Of a DNA stretch of 64,000 bases, positions 39,139-48,111 are shown one piece after another. A program made the position numbers and the translations under genes. The stretch spans positions 1 to 64,000 of the forward strand of contig JAPOSR010000054.1 in assembly GCA_026709625.1 (NCBI GenBank), in the 5' to 3' direction. This DNA is from Chloroflexota bacterium. Its GTDB lineage: Bacteria > Chloroflexota > Anaerolineae > Aggregatilineales > Phototrophicaceae. Positions within the stretch are counted from its first letter, which is position 1. Every line of letters begins with the position of its first letter. Under the pieces are notes generated by a model that saw only the letters and a list, made by a program, of their open reading frames with translations, was not told the DNA's origin and searched no databases.

Positions 39139-40090
39139 CAAGCGGCGCGCGTGGGCTCTCGATCAACTTCAAAAGAGCCTGTTCTTTCATCAGCGACTTC
39201 ATGACTGGGGACTGATCGAGGTTGCTAAGGAAATTGAAGAAATCTCTGGTGAGAACCTGGAATGGGACTTGCAGACACTGGACATATCGAACTTCGCCTG
39301 GAATAGAGTTATCCATTCCGGAATAAAGCCGATCCTTGTCTTCGCGCATCCCGAAGTGTTGCGGACAGTTCCCAAAGCCGTAAGCTACTACCGAATGCTG
39401 AGCATGGTTTCACAGAAGTCCATGAACCAATTGGGAATGGCTACAGGGCGATTCGAGCAAGGCGACAAGACACCTAAGTCCAACTTGGCCACGAGGATTG
39501 CTAAGAGGGTCAACTCTGTCATTTGTGCGCTCATTGAGAGTGAACACAGAATTGAGCGACGCGAGTTTGACATTTGGCGCGGAATGGCGGCAGGGTCTCA
39601 GGCTCAGGGATCATGGCAGAATCGGAAGGGCGATGTCGCCGAAGCGATTCTACGCGAGGACTTACTCGCACAATTGAAGAGGTTGCGTCTAGTCGATCCA
39701 GAATTCTCAATTGATTTGCAGCAACGAAATGCACTGCTCGAATTGCATGATGGAAGAATAGTGCGGCTGGGTTCAGAACCCGATATCTTGATTCGGGACA
39801 GTTTTAGAATACAGGCTGCTGTCGAAATAAAGGGCGGGATAGATCCTGCTGGAGTTCTTGAACGCGTAGGCGCAGCGATAAAAAGCTTGAGCCGCGCCAA
39901 AGAAGAGAGCCCTGGCGCAATCACGATTTTATTGATATCTGCTACTTCAATGTCGGACCAAGCCGAGCGAGATATTCTCTCAAACAGAAGCAATGTCAAT
40001 TACTGGTTTACTGTTGAAGACATTCTGCAGAATTCGGAAGTAAAACAGAACTATTACAGTTTGATGGGTCTTGGCCACGAAGTCAAATAA
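39128..40090 (+). CDS. Type II restriction endonuclease, XcyI-like (tentative)
   Basis: PD-(D/E)XK-like EPDILIRDSFRIQAAVEIKGGIDPAGVLERVGAAIKSL; GSWQNRKGDVAEAILREDLL; 11-nt overlap with the methyltransferase. XcyI assignment is from memory. Confidence 0.72.
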   Translation: MAVDKRRAWALDQLQKSLFFHQRLHDWGLIEVAKEIEEISGENLEWDLQTLDISNFAWNRVIHSGIKPILVFAHPEVLRTVPKAVSYYRMLSMVSQKSMNQLGMATGRFEQGDKTPKSNLATRIAKRVNSVICALIESEHRIERREFDIWRGMAAGSQAQGSWQNRKGDVAEAILREDLLAQLKRLRLVDPEFSIDLQQRNALLELHDGRIVRLGSEPDILIRDSFRIQAAVEIKGGIDPAGVLERVGAAIKSLSRAKEESPGAITILLISATSMSDQAERDILSNRSNVNYWFTVEDILQNSEVKQNYYSLMGLGHEVK

Positions 40091-40096
40091 TCTTTC

Positions 40097-40124
40097 GGAA
40101 CGCAAAGGACGGCGGGATGATTAG
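40097..40124. repeat. 28-bp direct repeat, right copy (duplicated VWA 3' end)
   Basis: ggaacgcaaaggacggcgggatgattag; still reads ERKGRRDD* in the VWA frame; its ttag contains the DinB stop. Confidence 0.92.
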
Positions 40125-40600
40125 CCAGCAGGGTCCGCCGCTTCATCCAAAAATATCGGAAAATCCAATTCGCCGGGCGAGCATCCAAGGGTGGTCAGCA
40201 GCGCCGCGCACTCCGCCCGATGCTGGGTGCCATGATTCACCACATGCCACAGGCAATGCCAGACCAGCCGCCGCCGTCTGCCGCCAGCGCCGACATACGT
40301 GAACTCTCGCTGCAGGTCGCTTTCGCCCAGACTGCGCAGGTAGCGCCAGAATTCGTCTTTTTCACGCCGCCACAGCTTTTGCACCGCCATCAGGTCGGCG
40401 CAGTCGTCTGGCTGCAAAAAGTCGGTGAATTGGCCGCGGGTCATCAGCATGCGCCAGGCTCTTTGCGCTTCGCAGATATGCGCCAGCGTCGCCAAGAGCT
40501 CTTGCGGGGGCGCATTCTCTAGGCGCGCCGCCGCCGCCAGCAATCGCTCGGTCGCCCAGTCATGATAGTCAAACAGCAGAGTGAGGTCGGCAAGTCGCAC
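40121..40600 (-). CDS. DinB family protein
   Basis: LTLLFDYHDWATERLLAAAARL...LATLAHICEAQRAWRMLM...LWHVVNHGTQHRAECAALLTTLGCSPGELDFPIFL. Confidence 0.93.
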   Translation of the reverse strand: MRLADLTLLFDYHDWATERLLAAAARLENAPPQELLATLAHICEAQRAWRMLMTRGQFTDFLQPDDCADLMAVQKLWRREKDEFWRYLRSLGESDLQREFTYVGAGGRRRRLVWHCLWHVVNHGTQHRAECAALLTTLGCSPGELDFPIFLDEAADPAG

Positions 40601-40990
40601 AGGATGCGCCTATCTGTTTGCCTGGGTCAAAAACACCGGGATTCCATAGCGCCCGGTAGACTGCCCGAGGTCGGTGAGCGGCACCGCGCATTCGCCCATT
40701 TGTTGGTAGCATAGCGCGACTTGACCGCCGTCGATGCAGGCACCGACCCTTTTGCAACGAGAATCGCGCCAGTATAACACAGCCAATGCCAAGATAGGCG
40801 TGAAAACATAGCCGCCACAGAGGGCTGGGGCAGGGGCGGATTGATTCAATCGCCCGCTTAATCTTTCCGGGCAGGAATGTCCCTACAGTCCTGTACGACT
40901 CGATTTTTTCTATGCCTCACTTGAACTTACTGAGAATGCCCGGCTTGATGGTAAAATCGTCAGGCAGGTTTCGTATGCAAAGGTGGCGCG

Positions 40991-42055
40991 ATGTCCATAC
41001 TAGCGAGCCTGGCAGCAATCATCGTGGCGATATTCGCTTTGGCGCTGCTGACAGACAAGTTCTTTATCCCGAGCCTGGATAAAATCTCCCGCCGGCTGCA
41101 GCTGTCTGACGAAGTCGCGGGCGCGTCGCTGATGGCGATAGGCTCGTCCGCGCCCGAGTTGGCGATCGCGCTGTTGGCTTTGTTTACGAGCGGCGGCGCG
41201 CATAGCGATGTCGGCATCGGCACGATTGTTGGCTCGGCGGTCTTCAACATTTTGGTGATTACCGGCTTGTCGGCGGTGGTGGCGGGCGGCTTCCGCGTCC
41301 ACATTTTCGCTGTGCGCCGCGATATAATCGCTTATCTGGTGGCTATCGGCTATCTCGCGCTGGTCTTCTCCGATGGTCAAGTCGCGCCGATGGAAGCGCT
41401 GGCTGGCTTGGGTCTGTATGGCGTGTATTTGATTGTGCTGGCGCGTTTGCAGGTCCCGCAGAAAGCGGACGACTTGGCGGAGCGCCCGCCGCCCCCCGCC
41501 CCGCCCAGCCATGATCATCCCAGTCCAAGCGCATGGCGGCGTGTCGAAGCGCTGCTGGCGTCGCTGCTGCGGCTCATCACGGGCGACCCTCATCAACATT
41601 ACCTGCGCGCATTTGTGGTGTCTATCGCGCTGATCGTGCTGCTCAGCTACTTGTTGGTCGAAGCGACAATAGTTTTTGCGACAGGCATTGGCATTCCGCC
41701 GGTCATCGTGGCTTTGACTCTGCTGGCGGCAGGCACATCCGCCCCCGATCTGATGTCGTCGCTGGAAGTCGCCCGCGCTGGCCGTGGTGGCATGGCTTTG
41801 GCAAACGCGGTCGGATCAAACACCTTCGATTTGCTGATCGGCCTGGGTTTGCCCTGGATCATCGCAATGAGCGTGTTGGGCGAGTCGAGCATCCATGTCG
41901 GCACCGACGACCTGTGGATGTCCATTGGCATGCTGGTGATCACAACTTTGATTCTCTTCATTTTCCTGGAGATACAGCGCTTGCTGAGTCGCCGCGGGGG
42001 CTGGCTGCTGCTGCTGCTTTATGGCGGCTTCATCTTGTATACATTGCTTGCATGA
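40991..42055 (+). CDS. Sodium/calcium (cation) antiporter, Na_Ca_ex family
   Basis: Two alpha-repeats: GASLMAIGSSAPELAIALLALF...GTIVGSAVFNILVITG and LAAGTSAPDLMSSLEVARAGRGGMALANAVGSNTFDLLIGLGLPW. Confidence 0.95.
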   Translation: MSILASLAAIIVAIFALALLTDKFFIPSLDKISRRLQLSDEVAGASLMAIGSSAPELAIALLALFTSGGAHSDVGIGTIVGSAVFNILVITGLSAVVAGGFRVHIFAVRRDIIAYLVAIGYLALVFSDGQVAPMEALAGLGLYGVYLIVLARLQVPQKADDLAERPPPPAPPSHDHPSPSAWRRVEALLASLLRLITGDPHQHYLRAFVVSIALIVLLSYLLVEATIVFATGIGIPPVIVALTLLAAGTSAPDLMSSLEVARAGRGGMALANAVGSNTFDLLIGLGLPWIIAMSVLGESSIHVGTDDLWMSIGMLVITTLILFIFLEIQRLLSRRGGWLLLLLYGGFILYTLLA

Positions 42056-42065
42056 GGGAAATCGC

Positions 42066-43556
42066 ATGAAAGCCGAACAGCGGCGTTTTGTGTCTGGGCG
42101 GGATAGTTTGCGGCTGCCGTTGCTGGGGCCTCTGCTGCTTGGGCGATATGGACGGCTGTTGCTGCAAGCGCCCTTGACTGTGTTGGCGCTGTTGTTGGTG
42201 ATCGACGGCTTTACAGGCCCGCAGTCGGCGGCGCGCAACCTGGCGACTGTTGCGCCATGGGTGCATTATCGAGGGCTGGTTGTGCTGGCGCTGCTGCTGG
42301 CGGGCAACCTGTTTTGCATGGGCTGTCCCTTCACCTTGCCGCGCAGCCTGGCGAAACGCTTGTCCAGCCGCGGCCGGCGCTTTCCCCAGCGGCTGCGCAA
42401 CAAGTGGCTGGCGATCGGCAGCCTGTTCGCGCTCTTTTTCGCCTATGAATCCTTCGATTTGTGGGCTAGCCCGCTGCTGACAGCTTGGTTGATCGTGGCC
42501 TATTTCATCGCGTCGTTTGTGCTGGAAGCCCTCTTCAGCGAGTCGGCATTTTGCAAGTACATTTGCCCGCTGGGCTCTTTTAATATGGTCTACTCGACGC
42601 TGTCGCCGACGCAGATTTCGGTGCGCTCTCACGATACCTGCGCGCAATGCGTGGGCAAAGAATGCGTCAATGGCAGTTATGCGGCGCAGCCCATCATTCG
42701 CATCGACGAGATCACAGCAGACAGCGGCGCGCCTCTGCGCACTGTGCCGGTCGCGCATGGGCCGTCTGGCGCGCTCGGCTGTGGCACAGAGCTTTTTGCC
42801 CCGCAGGTGCAAAGCAACATGGACTGCACAATGTGTCTGGATTGCGTCCGCGCCTGCCCGCACGACAACGCCGGCTTGTTCCTGCGCGCGCCTGGCGGCG
42901 AGTTGGACCAGCCAGACAGCCTGCCGCGCCGCTGGGATATGTCGCTGTTGTTGATCGCGCTGGCTTTTATGGGGCTGTCCAACGCCTTTGGCATGGTGCC
43001 ACCCTATTATGCCTTGCAAGAATGGCTGGCGCTGAATCTGGGCATTGCCAGCGAGTTCGTCATCCTGCTGCTGATATTCGGCGTCTTCAATCTGGCGCTG
43101 CCGGCTCTGGCTGCTGTCGGCGCGGCGTATGCGGGCCGGCAGCTGGGTGGCTTGGGCAGGCGCGCTTCACTGCGCGATACAGCCGCTGCCTTTGCGCCTT
43201 CTTTTGTGCCCATCGGCTTTGGCATCTGGTTCGCGCACTACAGCTTTCACTTCTTGATCGGACCAGGCTTGATTGTGCCCGTCATCCAGGAGTTCCTGGG
43301 CGGGTTTGGCGACTGGGCGACCTGGAGCTTCAGCCTCGAGACCAACATCATCGGCTTGCTGCAAGCTGCCGCTTTGGTCAGCGGCTTTGTGTGGAGCCTG
43401 CGTCTGGCGCAAAAGACGGCGCTGCGGCTGTATCGGCGCAAAGCCACGCCGGGCCTGCTGCCTTGGGCGCTGCTGCACTTGCTGCTGATGCTGGCGGCTT
43501 GGCAGATCTTCACGCTGCCGATGGAAATGCGCGGCACTTTGTCGCTCTTTGGCTAG
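42066..43556 (+). CDS. Membrane-bound 4Fe-4S ferredoxin-type protein (NosR/CcoG-like)
   Basis: FCKYICPLGSFNMVYSTLSP, DTCAQCVGKECVNG, NMDCTMCLDCVRACPHDNAGLF; multiple TM helices. Start at 42066. Confidence 0.85.
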   Translation: MKAEQRRFVSGRDSLRLPLLGPLLLGRYGRLLLQAPLTVLALLLVIDGFTGPQSAARNLATVAPWVHYRGLVVLALLLAGNLFCMGCPFTLPRSLAKRLSSRGRRFPQRLRNKWLAIGSLFALFFAYESFDLWASPLLTAWLIVAYFIASFVLEALFSESAFCKYICPLGSFNMVYSTLSPTQISVRSHDTCAQCVGKECVNGSYAAQPIIRIDEITADSGAPLRTVPVAHGPSGALGCGTELFAPQVQSNMDCTMCLDCVRACPHDNAGLFLRAPGGELDQPDSLPRRWDMSLLLIALAFMGLSNAFGMVPPYYALQEWLALNLGIASEFVILLLIFGVFNLALPALAAVGAAYAGRQLGGLGRRASLRDTAAAFAPSFVPIGFGIWFAHYSFHFLIGPGLIVPVIQEFLGGFGDWATWSFSLETNIIGLLQAAALVSGFVWSLRLAQKTALRLYRRKATPGLLPWALLHLLLMLAAWQIFTLPMEMRGTLSLFG

Positions 43557-43560
43557 AGGC

Positions 43561-44316
43561 TCAGGCAGACGCGGGAAGCCGCTTGCCATTGCGCAGCACC
43601 TGCTCGGCGCGGGCATGAAAGCCTGTGCCAGCCCGATTCATAATCGGCTCGGGAGAATACTGCGCCAGGTAGCACCGCCGATAGTTGTCGGTCAGGTTGG
43701 CGCTGCTGCGATGAAAGGTGCGACTGCTGAAGACGACGATGCTGCCAGCAGGCACCAGCGCGGGCAGGCCGGGGTCATCGCCATGATAGCCGACTCGATC
43801 CTTTGTCCGTTCTTCTGTGTCATGTTCGGCAATCTCATCGCTGTCGGCGCGGCCATCCCGCGAATAGGGCAGGATGTAGACAGTGCCGTTTTCTTCGCTC
43901 ATATCATCCAGGGCGCACCAGCAGGACAGGTACGGCTGGTGATAGTGTCCGACATAACCCGAGTCCTGGTGCCAGGCGAACTTGGTGTCGGTATCAGCCG
44001 CCTTGACGACATACTGCTCATTAAACAGGTAGGCGGTATCGCCCAGGGTGGCTCGGCAGATGTCCGCCATTAGCTGGCTGAACAGGAAATCGGTCATAAT
44101 GGGGCTGGTGGCGCTGCGGTTGCTGATGAAATAGCGCTTTTTGTAATGCGAAATGTTGTGCGATGTCGCGCCTCTGGCTTCCATCTCGCGGTCAAACTGC
44201 TCGACCATCCGCATACACTCCTCGCGCAGCGCGGCCAACATGTCAGCTGGGATGACCGATTCCAATATGAAGTAGCCTTCGTTATGGTATTGTTCGACTT
44301 GTTGAGGCTTTATCAT
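43561..44316 (-). CDS. Phytanoyl-CoA dioxygenase (PhyH) family protein
   Basis: VEQYHNEGYFILESVIPADMLAALREE...FAWHQDSGYVGHYHQPYLSCWCALDDMSEENGTVYILPYS...VPAGSIVVFSSRTFHRSSANLT. Confidence 0.94.
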   Translation of the reverse strand: MIKPQQVEQYHNEGYFILESVIPADMLAALREECMRMVEQFDREMEARGATSHNISHYKKRYFISNRSATSPIMTDFLFSQLMADICRATLGDTAYLFNEQYVVKAADTDTKFAWHQDSGYVGHYHQPYLSCWCALDDMSEENGTVYILPYSRDGRADSDEIAEHDTEERTKDRVGYHGDDPGLPALVPAGSIVVFSSRTFHRSSANLTDNYRRCYLAQYSPEPIMNRAGTGFHARAEQVLRNGKRLPASA

Positions 44317-44505
44317 GACGATGCCTTTTGTTCTCACCCGCTAATCGTGAACCCCAGTATAGCCACAGGCGCGCCGCGCTGTAAATCGCGACTGGGTACA
44401 GGTCCATGGCCAATCGCGTCAAACTAATTTCCCACAGCGCCCCTACAGCGCTTAATCCTTTTGCATTATTTTCCTGGTTCAGACTGAATCACAAGGAGGC
44501 GCGGC

Positions 44506-45915
44506 ATGTCCAGGCGCACACGCAAAGACAAGCGACCCAATATCCTGCTCTTTCTCACCGATGATCATGGCGCTTGGGCGACTGGCGCTTATGGCAACGA
44601 AGAAGTGCAGACGCCAACGTTGGACTCGCTGGCGCGGCTGGGTGCCCGTTTCACTCGCGCATATACGCCCACGCCAGTTTGTTCGCCAGCGCGCGCTTGC
44701 CTGCTGACCGGCAAAACCGCTTCGCAGCTCGGCATTCACGATTGGCTCGAAGAAGCCGTGCCCGAGATCGGCGAACGTGATTGGCTGGCGGGCTCGCGCA
44801 CGCTCTTCGACTGGCTTGCCGAGGCCGGCTATCACACTGGCTTGAGCGGCAAGTGGCACCTGGGCCAGTCGCATCTGCCTCCGTCCGGCGCCGATTATCA
44901 TTTCGGGCTGCCCGGCTGGCAGGGCGCTCACAACGGCACCTATACCTATGTCCGCAATGGCGACCTGGTCGAGTTGGACGGCAACAAAAGCCGCTTCATC
45001 ACCGATCATGCCATCGAGTTTCTGGATGCCGCGCCTGCCGACAAACCGTTCTTCCTGAATGTCGGGTATATCGCCACGCATTCGCCCTATCAGCAAAGCG
45101 CGCATGACCCCCAACAGACGGCGCGTTATCAACAGTGCGCATTTGACGAAATCCCACCCTATCAGCCGCACGCCTGGGTGAAAAACGAAGGTGGCGGAAA
45201 CGCGCTGAGCGCCAAAGACCTGCGCGACCGCTACATCGGCTATTATGCCGCCGTCAGCGAGATCGACGCCAACATCGCCCGCATCATCGACGCGCTCAGT
45301 CGGCGCGGGATGCGCGAAGACACCATCATCATATATACATCCGACCATGGCTGCGCTATGGGTCATCAAGGTTTCTTTGGCAAAGGCAACAGCACGCGCC
45401 CGCTGAATATGTACGACATCTCGCTGCAGGTGCCATTGATTGTGGCTGGCGCGAAGCTGCCCGCGCAGATCGCCCATTTCCAAGTCGATCATTGCGATAC
45501 CTTCCATACAATCTGCGAACTGGCCGGCGGCGAACTGCCCGGGGACGGAGCCTTCGCTGGCAGGTCCTATGCGCCCGCGCTCTGCGGCAGGGGCATGATT
45601 TGGAACAATACGCGCTATGGCGAATATGGCGACTTGCGCATGATCCGCGACGAGCAGTGGAAGCTGGTTTGGCGCTATCCCGATGGTCCTCACGATCTCT
45701 TTGACCTGGCCGCGGATGCCGGCGAGCGCCGCAATATCTTCACGCAGCAGCCAGCAGTGGCATCACAGCTCAAGACGCGGCTGGATGCCTACTTTGCTCG
45801 CCATGAATCGCCACAGAAATCGGGCCTGCGCGTCAAGCAGCTGCCGGCGCACAACAGCGAAAATGAAGCCTGGCGAGACGGCCGACGCGAGGCGCGGGGT
45901 TTGCAACGATATTAG
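44506..45915 (+). CDS. Sulfatase (Cys-type)
   Basis: RPNILLFLTDDHGAWATGAYGNEEVQTPTLDSLARLGARFTRAYTPTPVCSPARACLLTGK; ribosome-binding site aaggaggcgcggcATG. Confidence 0.95.
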   Translation: MSRRTRKDKRPNILLFLTDDHGAWATGAYGNEEVQTPTLDSLARLGARFTRAYTPTPVCSPARACLLTGKTASQLGIHDWLEEAVPEIGERDWLAGSRTLFDWLAEAGYHTGLSGKWHLGQSHLPPSGADYHFGLPGWQGAHNGTYTYVRNGDLVELDGNKSRFITDHAIEFLDAAPADKPFFLNVGYIATHSPYQQSAHDPQQTARYQQCAFDEIPPYQPHAWVKNEGGGNALSAKDLRDRYIGYYAAVSEIDANIARIIDALSRRGMREDTIIIYTSDHGCAMGHQGFFGKGNSTRPLNMYDISLQVPLIVAGAKLPAQIAHFQVDHCDTFHTICELAGGELPGDGAFAGRSYAPALCGRGMIWNNTRYGEYGDLRMIRDEQWKLVWRYPDGPHDLFDLAADAGERRNIFTQQPAVASQLKTRLDAYFARHESPQKSGLRVKQLPAHNSENEAWRDGRREARGLQRY

Positions 45916-47804
45916 GGGCGCTGCAGCGACACCTCTAGGGTGATGCCGTCGCCCACGCCAGCCTTTTCCAGCGTCAGCAGCGCTGGCCCGCCCATCGGCA
46001 TCACAAAAGGCAGCGGCAGCGCATCGGGCAGGCCCATGGTGCTGTGCGCCATGACTTCCATGCCATCAATGCTGACGCGCGCAAACAGGTCGGCGACAGC
46101 CCCGCCACGTTTGACGATATGCAAGACCAGCAATTCGGCGGCTGCCGCATCAAAGACAAAGCGATCGCGGACAGATTTGTCGTTCAGCGTCACAGTCACG
46201 GCGCTTTCATCCAGTTGGCGCACGGGATTGCGCGCCAGCCGCAAGACTCCGCCGCCAGCCCGCTCGTCAAAGCTCGCTACCACCAGGATGTAGTCGCCCG
46301 ACTGCTCTATGGCGAGATTGCTGAGCTCAGCATCCAGCCCGCCGCCGCTGTCATCATCAAAGGCGACTGCGCGGCCATCTGGCGCGACCAACCGCAGTAG
46401 GCTATCCAGCGAGCCGCCTGTGTCGATACTGATGGTCACGATGTCGCCAGCCGATAAAGCCAGCCGGTAATAGAGCCGGGGCGCTTCGCTTGTCAGCGCA
46501 AAGACGGTCTCGCCAGAGCGCAAGGGCGTCGGGCGCGCTTCAGCAATCACCACATGGAAACTGCCCGACTCGGCCGCCTGCGCCATCATCAGCGGCTCGC
46601 CAGCGATTGCGAGTTGATAGCTTCCGCTGTATGGCAGAACCAGCGGGCCCAGGATGGCGTTCCTGCCGCCGCGGCGATTGTCACTGGTGACGAGCTGAGC
46701 CTCGTCCCGCCCAACCAACACAGCCGCAGGGGCGAATTCAGCCGACTCCACGCGAATCTCGACTACCTGCCCGGCTGTGCCCTGGAAGCTGACCTGCGCT
46801 GCCCCGCTTTGCAGGCGACTCTCGATAACCTGGGCGGGCGTGGCGGGGGGCGCCGGCGTCGCGGCTGTTGGCGCTGCGCCCACAATCAGCCTGTCCCGCG
46901 CCATTTCGCTGCCCTCGACATACAGCGCGATTGTATAGACGCCCTCGGCAAGACTGTCCGGCGTCGCGAAAAGCAAACTGGCTGCTCCATCGCTGGATGC
47001 CCGCGTCGAAAGCGCGTCGATCAAGGTGCCGTCTTCCGAAAGCAGCTGGGCGCTGACCGCGTCAAAGCCCGCCAGCCCAGCGACCTGCAATGTCACCGAT
47101 TCGCCTGCTTGCACAGACCGCGGGCGCACCTCGAGCCTTGTGTCGCGGACCAGCGGCTCTTCGATGATGAAGTCGGCCTGCGCAACCGGCAGCCCCGCTT
47201 CGTCATAGACAGCGAGGGTATGCGCGCCCGGCGTATCGCCCGCCTGCGCAGCGATCTCAAAGTCGATGCCGCCTGCCTGGCTGCTCTTGTGCGCGCGCCG
47301 ATACGCCAACTGCTGTGTATGGTCGGTGATGGTCTCGATGATGTAGGTCGTGTTGGGCAGCAAGCCAGCAATCTGCACAGTTTGCGGTCGTCCGAAAACA
47401 GCGCGCTGTGGCTGCACAATGGCTTGCGGGTCTGCGGGCTGCTGCGCCGGCGCGGTCAGCTCAAATTCACCTTGCGCCACCACGATGTCACTTCGCAATG
47501 TCCGAACCCGCACATGATAGATACCCGGCTGGTCGCCGGCGGTGCTGTGGATATGCAGCGGGATGTGGCCAGCCGCGTCGCTCTCTTTTTCTGTGGTGAA
47601 GACAGTCGCGCCTGCAAAGTCAATCCCGATGCGATAACGCGATTGCGCTTCCAAGCCGTCGATTTCGACCAGAAAATCAGCCATTTCGACTTCGCCAGCG
47701 GCTGGCGTTATGGACACGGAAGGCGCAACCTGGGCCGAGGCGTACAGCGACAGCCAGCAGAGCAGCCCGCATAGCCCGACAATCGCCCTATTTTTGATGA
47801 TCAT
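45912..47804 (-). CDS. Secreted PPC-domain protein
   Basis: Signal MIIKNRAIVGLCGLLCWLSLYASAQ; PPC-like LRSGETVFALTSEAPRLYYRLALSAGDIVTISIDTGGSLDSLLRLVAPDGRAVAFDDDSGGGLDAELSNLAIEQSGDYILVVASF. The ORF upstream of 47804 is repeat-derived. Confidence 0.83.
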   Translation of the reverse strand: MIIKNRAIVGLCGLLCWLSLYASAQVAPSVSITPAAGEVEMADFLVEIDGLEAQSRYRIGIDFAGATVFTTEKESDAAGHIPLHIHSTAGDQPGIYHVRVRTLRSDIVVAQGEFELTAPAQQPADPQAIVQPQRAVFGRPQTVQIAGLLPNTTYIIETITDHTQQLAYRRAHKSSQAGGIDFEIAAQAGDTPGAHTLAVYDEAGLPVAQADFIIEEPLVRDTRLEVRPRSVQAGESVTLQVAGLAGFDAVSAQLLSEDGTLIDALSTRASSDGAASLLFATPDSLAEGVYTIALYVEGSEMARDRLIVGAAPTAATPAPPATPAQVIESRLQSGAAQVSFQGTAGQVVEIRVESAEFAPAAVLVGRDEAQLVTSDNRRGGRNAILGPLVLPYSGSYQLAIAGEPLMMAQAAESGSFHVVIAEARPTPLRSGETVFALTSEAPRLYYRLALSAGDIVTISIDTGGSLDSLLRLVAPDGRAVAFDDDSGGGLDAELSNLAIEQSGDYILVVASFDERAGGGVLRLARNPVRQLDESAVTVTLNDKSVRDRFVFDAAAAELLVLHIVKRGGAVADLFARVSIDGMEVMAHSTMGLPDALPLPFVMPMGGPALLTLEKAGVGDGITLEVSLQRP

Positions 47805-47862
47805 CGCTACGTCTCTTTTCTGTCGCGGATGCCGCAAAACGAGTTCATACTGCCTGCCAGTA

Positions 47863-48066
47863 TAGGGAATGGTGATTTTGATGGATATGCTTTGCTTTGC
47901 CCCCCCACCCCAAACCCCTCCCCGACCGCCTGTGTCTACGCGGCGCAAAAATGAGGGAGGGGCTGCCATGCTGCGGAAGCGCAGGCAAAACTCCCCTTCC
48001 CTCGTTCTGGGGGCAAGGGGCCGGGGGATGGGGAGCTTGGTTGCCATATCCACGCAGTTACCACTA
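47863..48066 (-). repeat. Intergenic repeat family copy B (inverted relative to copy A)
   Basis: Reverse complement gtggtaactgcgtggatatggcaaccaagctccccatcccccggccccttgcccccagaacgagggaaggggagtttt...ggggcaaagcaaagcatatccatcaaaatcacc. Confidence 0.88.
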
Positions 48067-48111
48067 CCCTAGTATAGCATCTTTGATAGCGAGGCTTGTC
48101 TGAATTACAAT

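Noticed and set aside
40610-40849. 79-aa minus-strand ORF with four cysteines
   Set aside because: No family, no clear ribosome-binding site, near the end of an intergenic gap; insufficient support.
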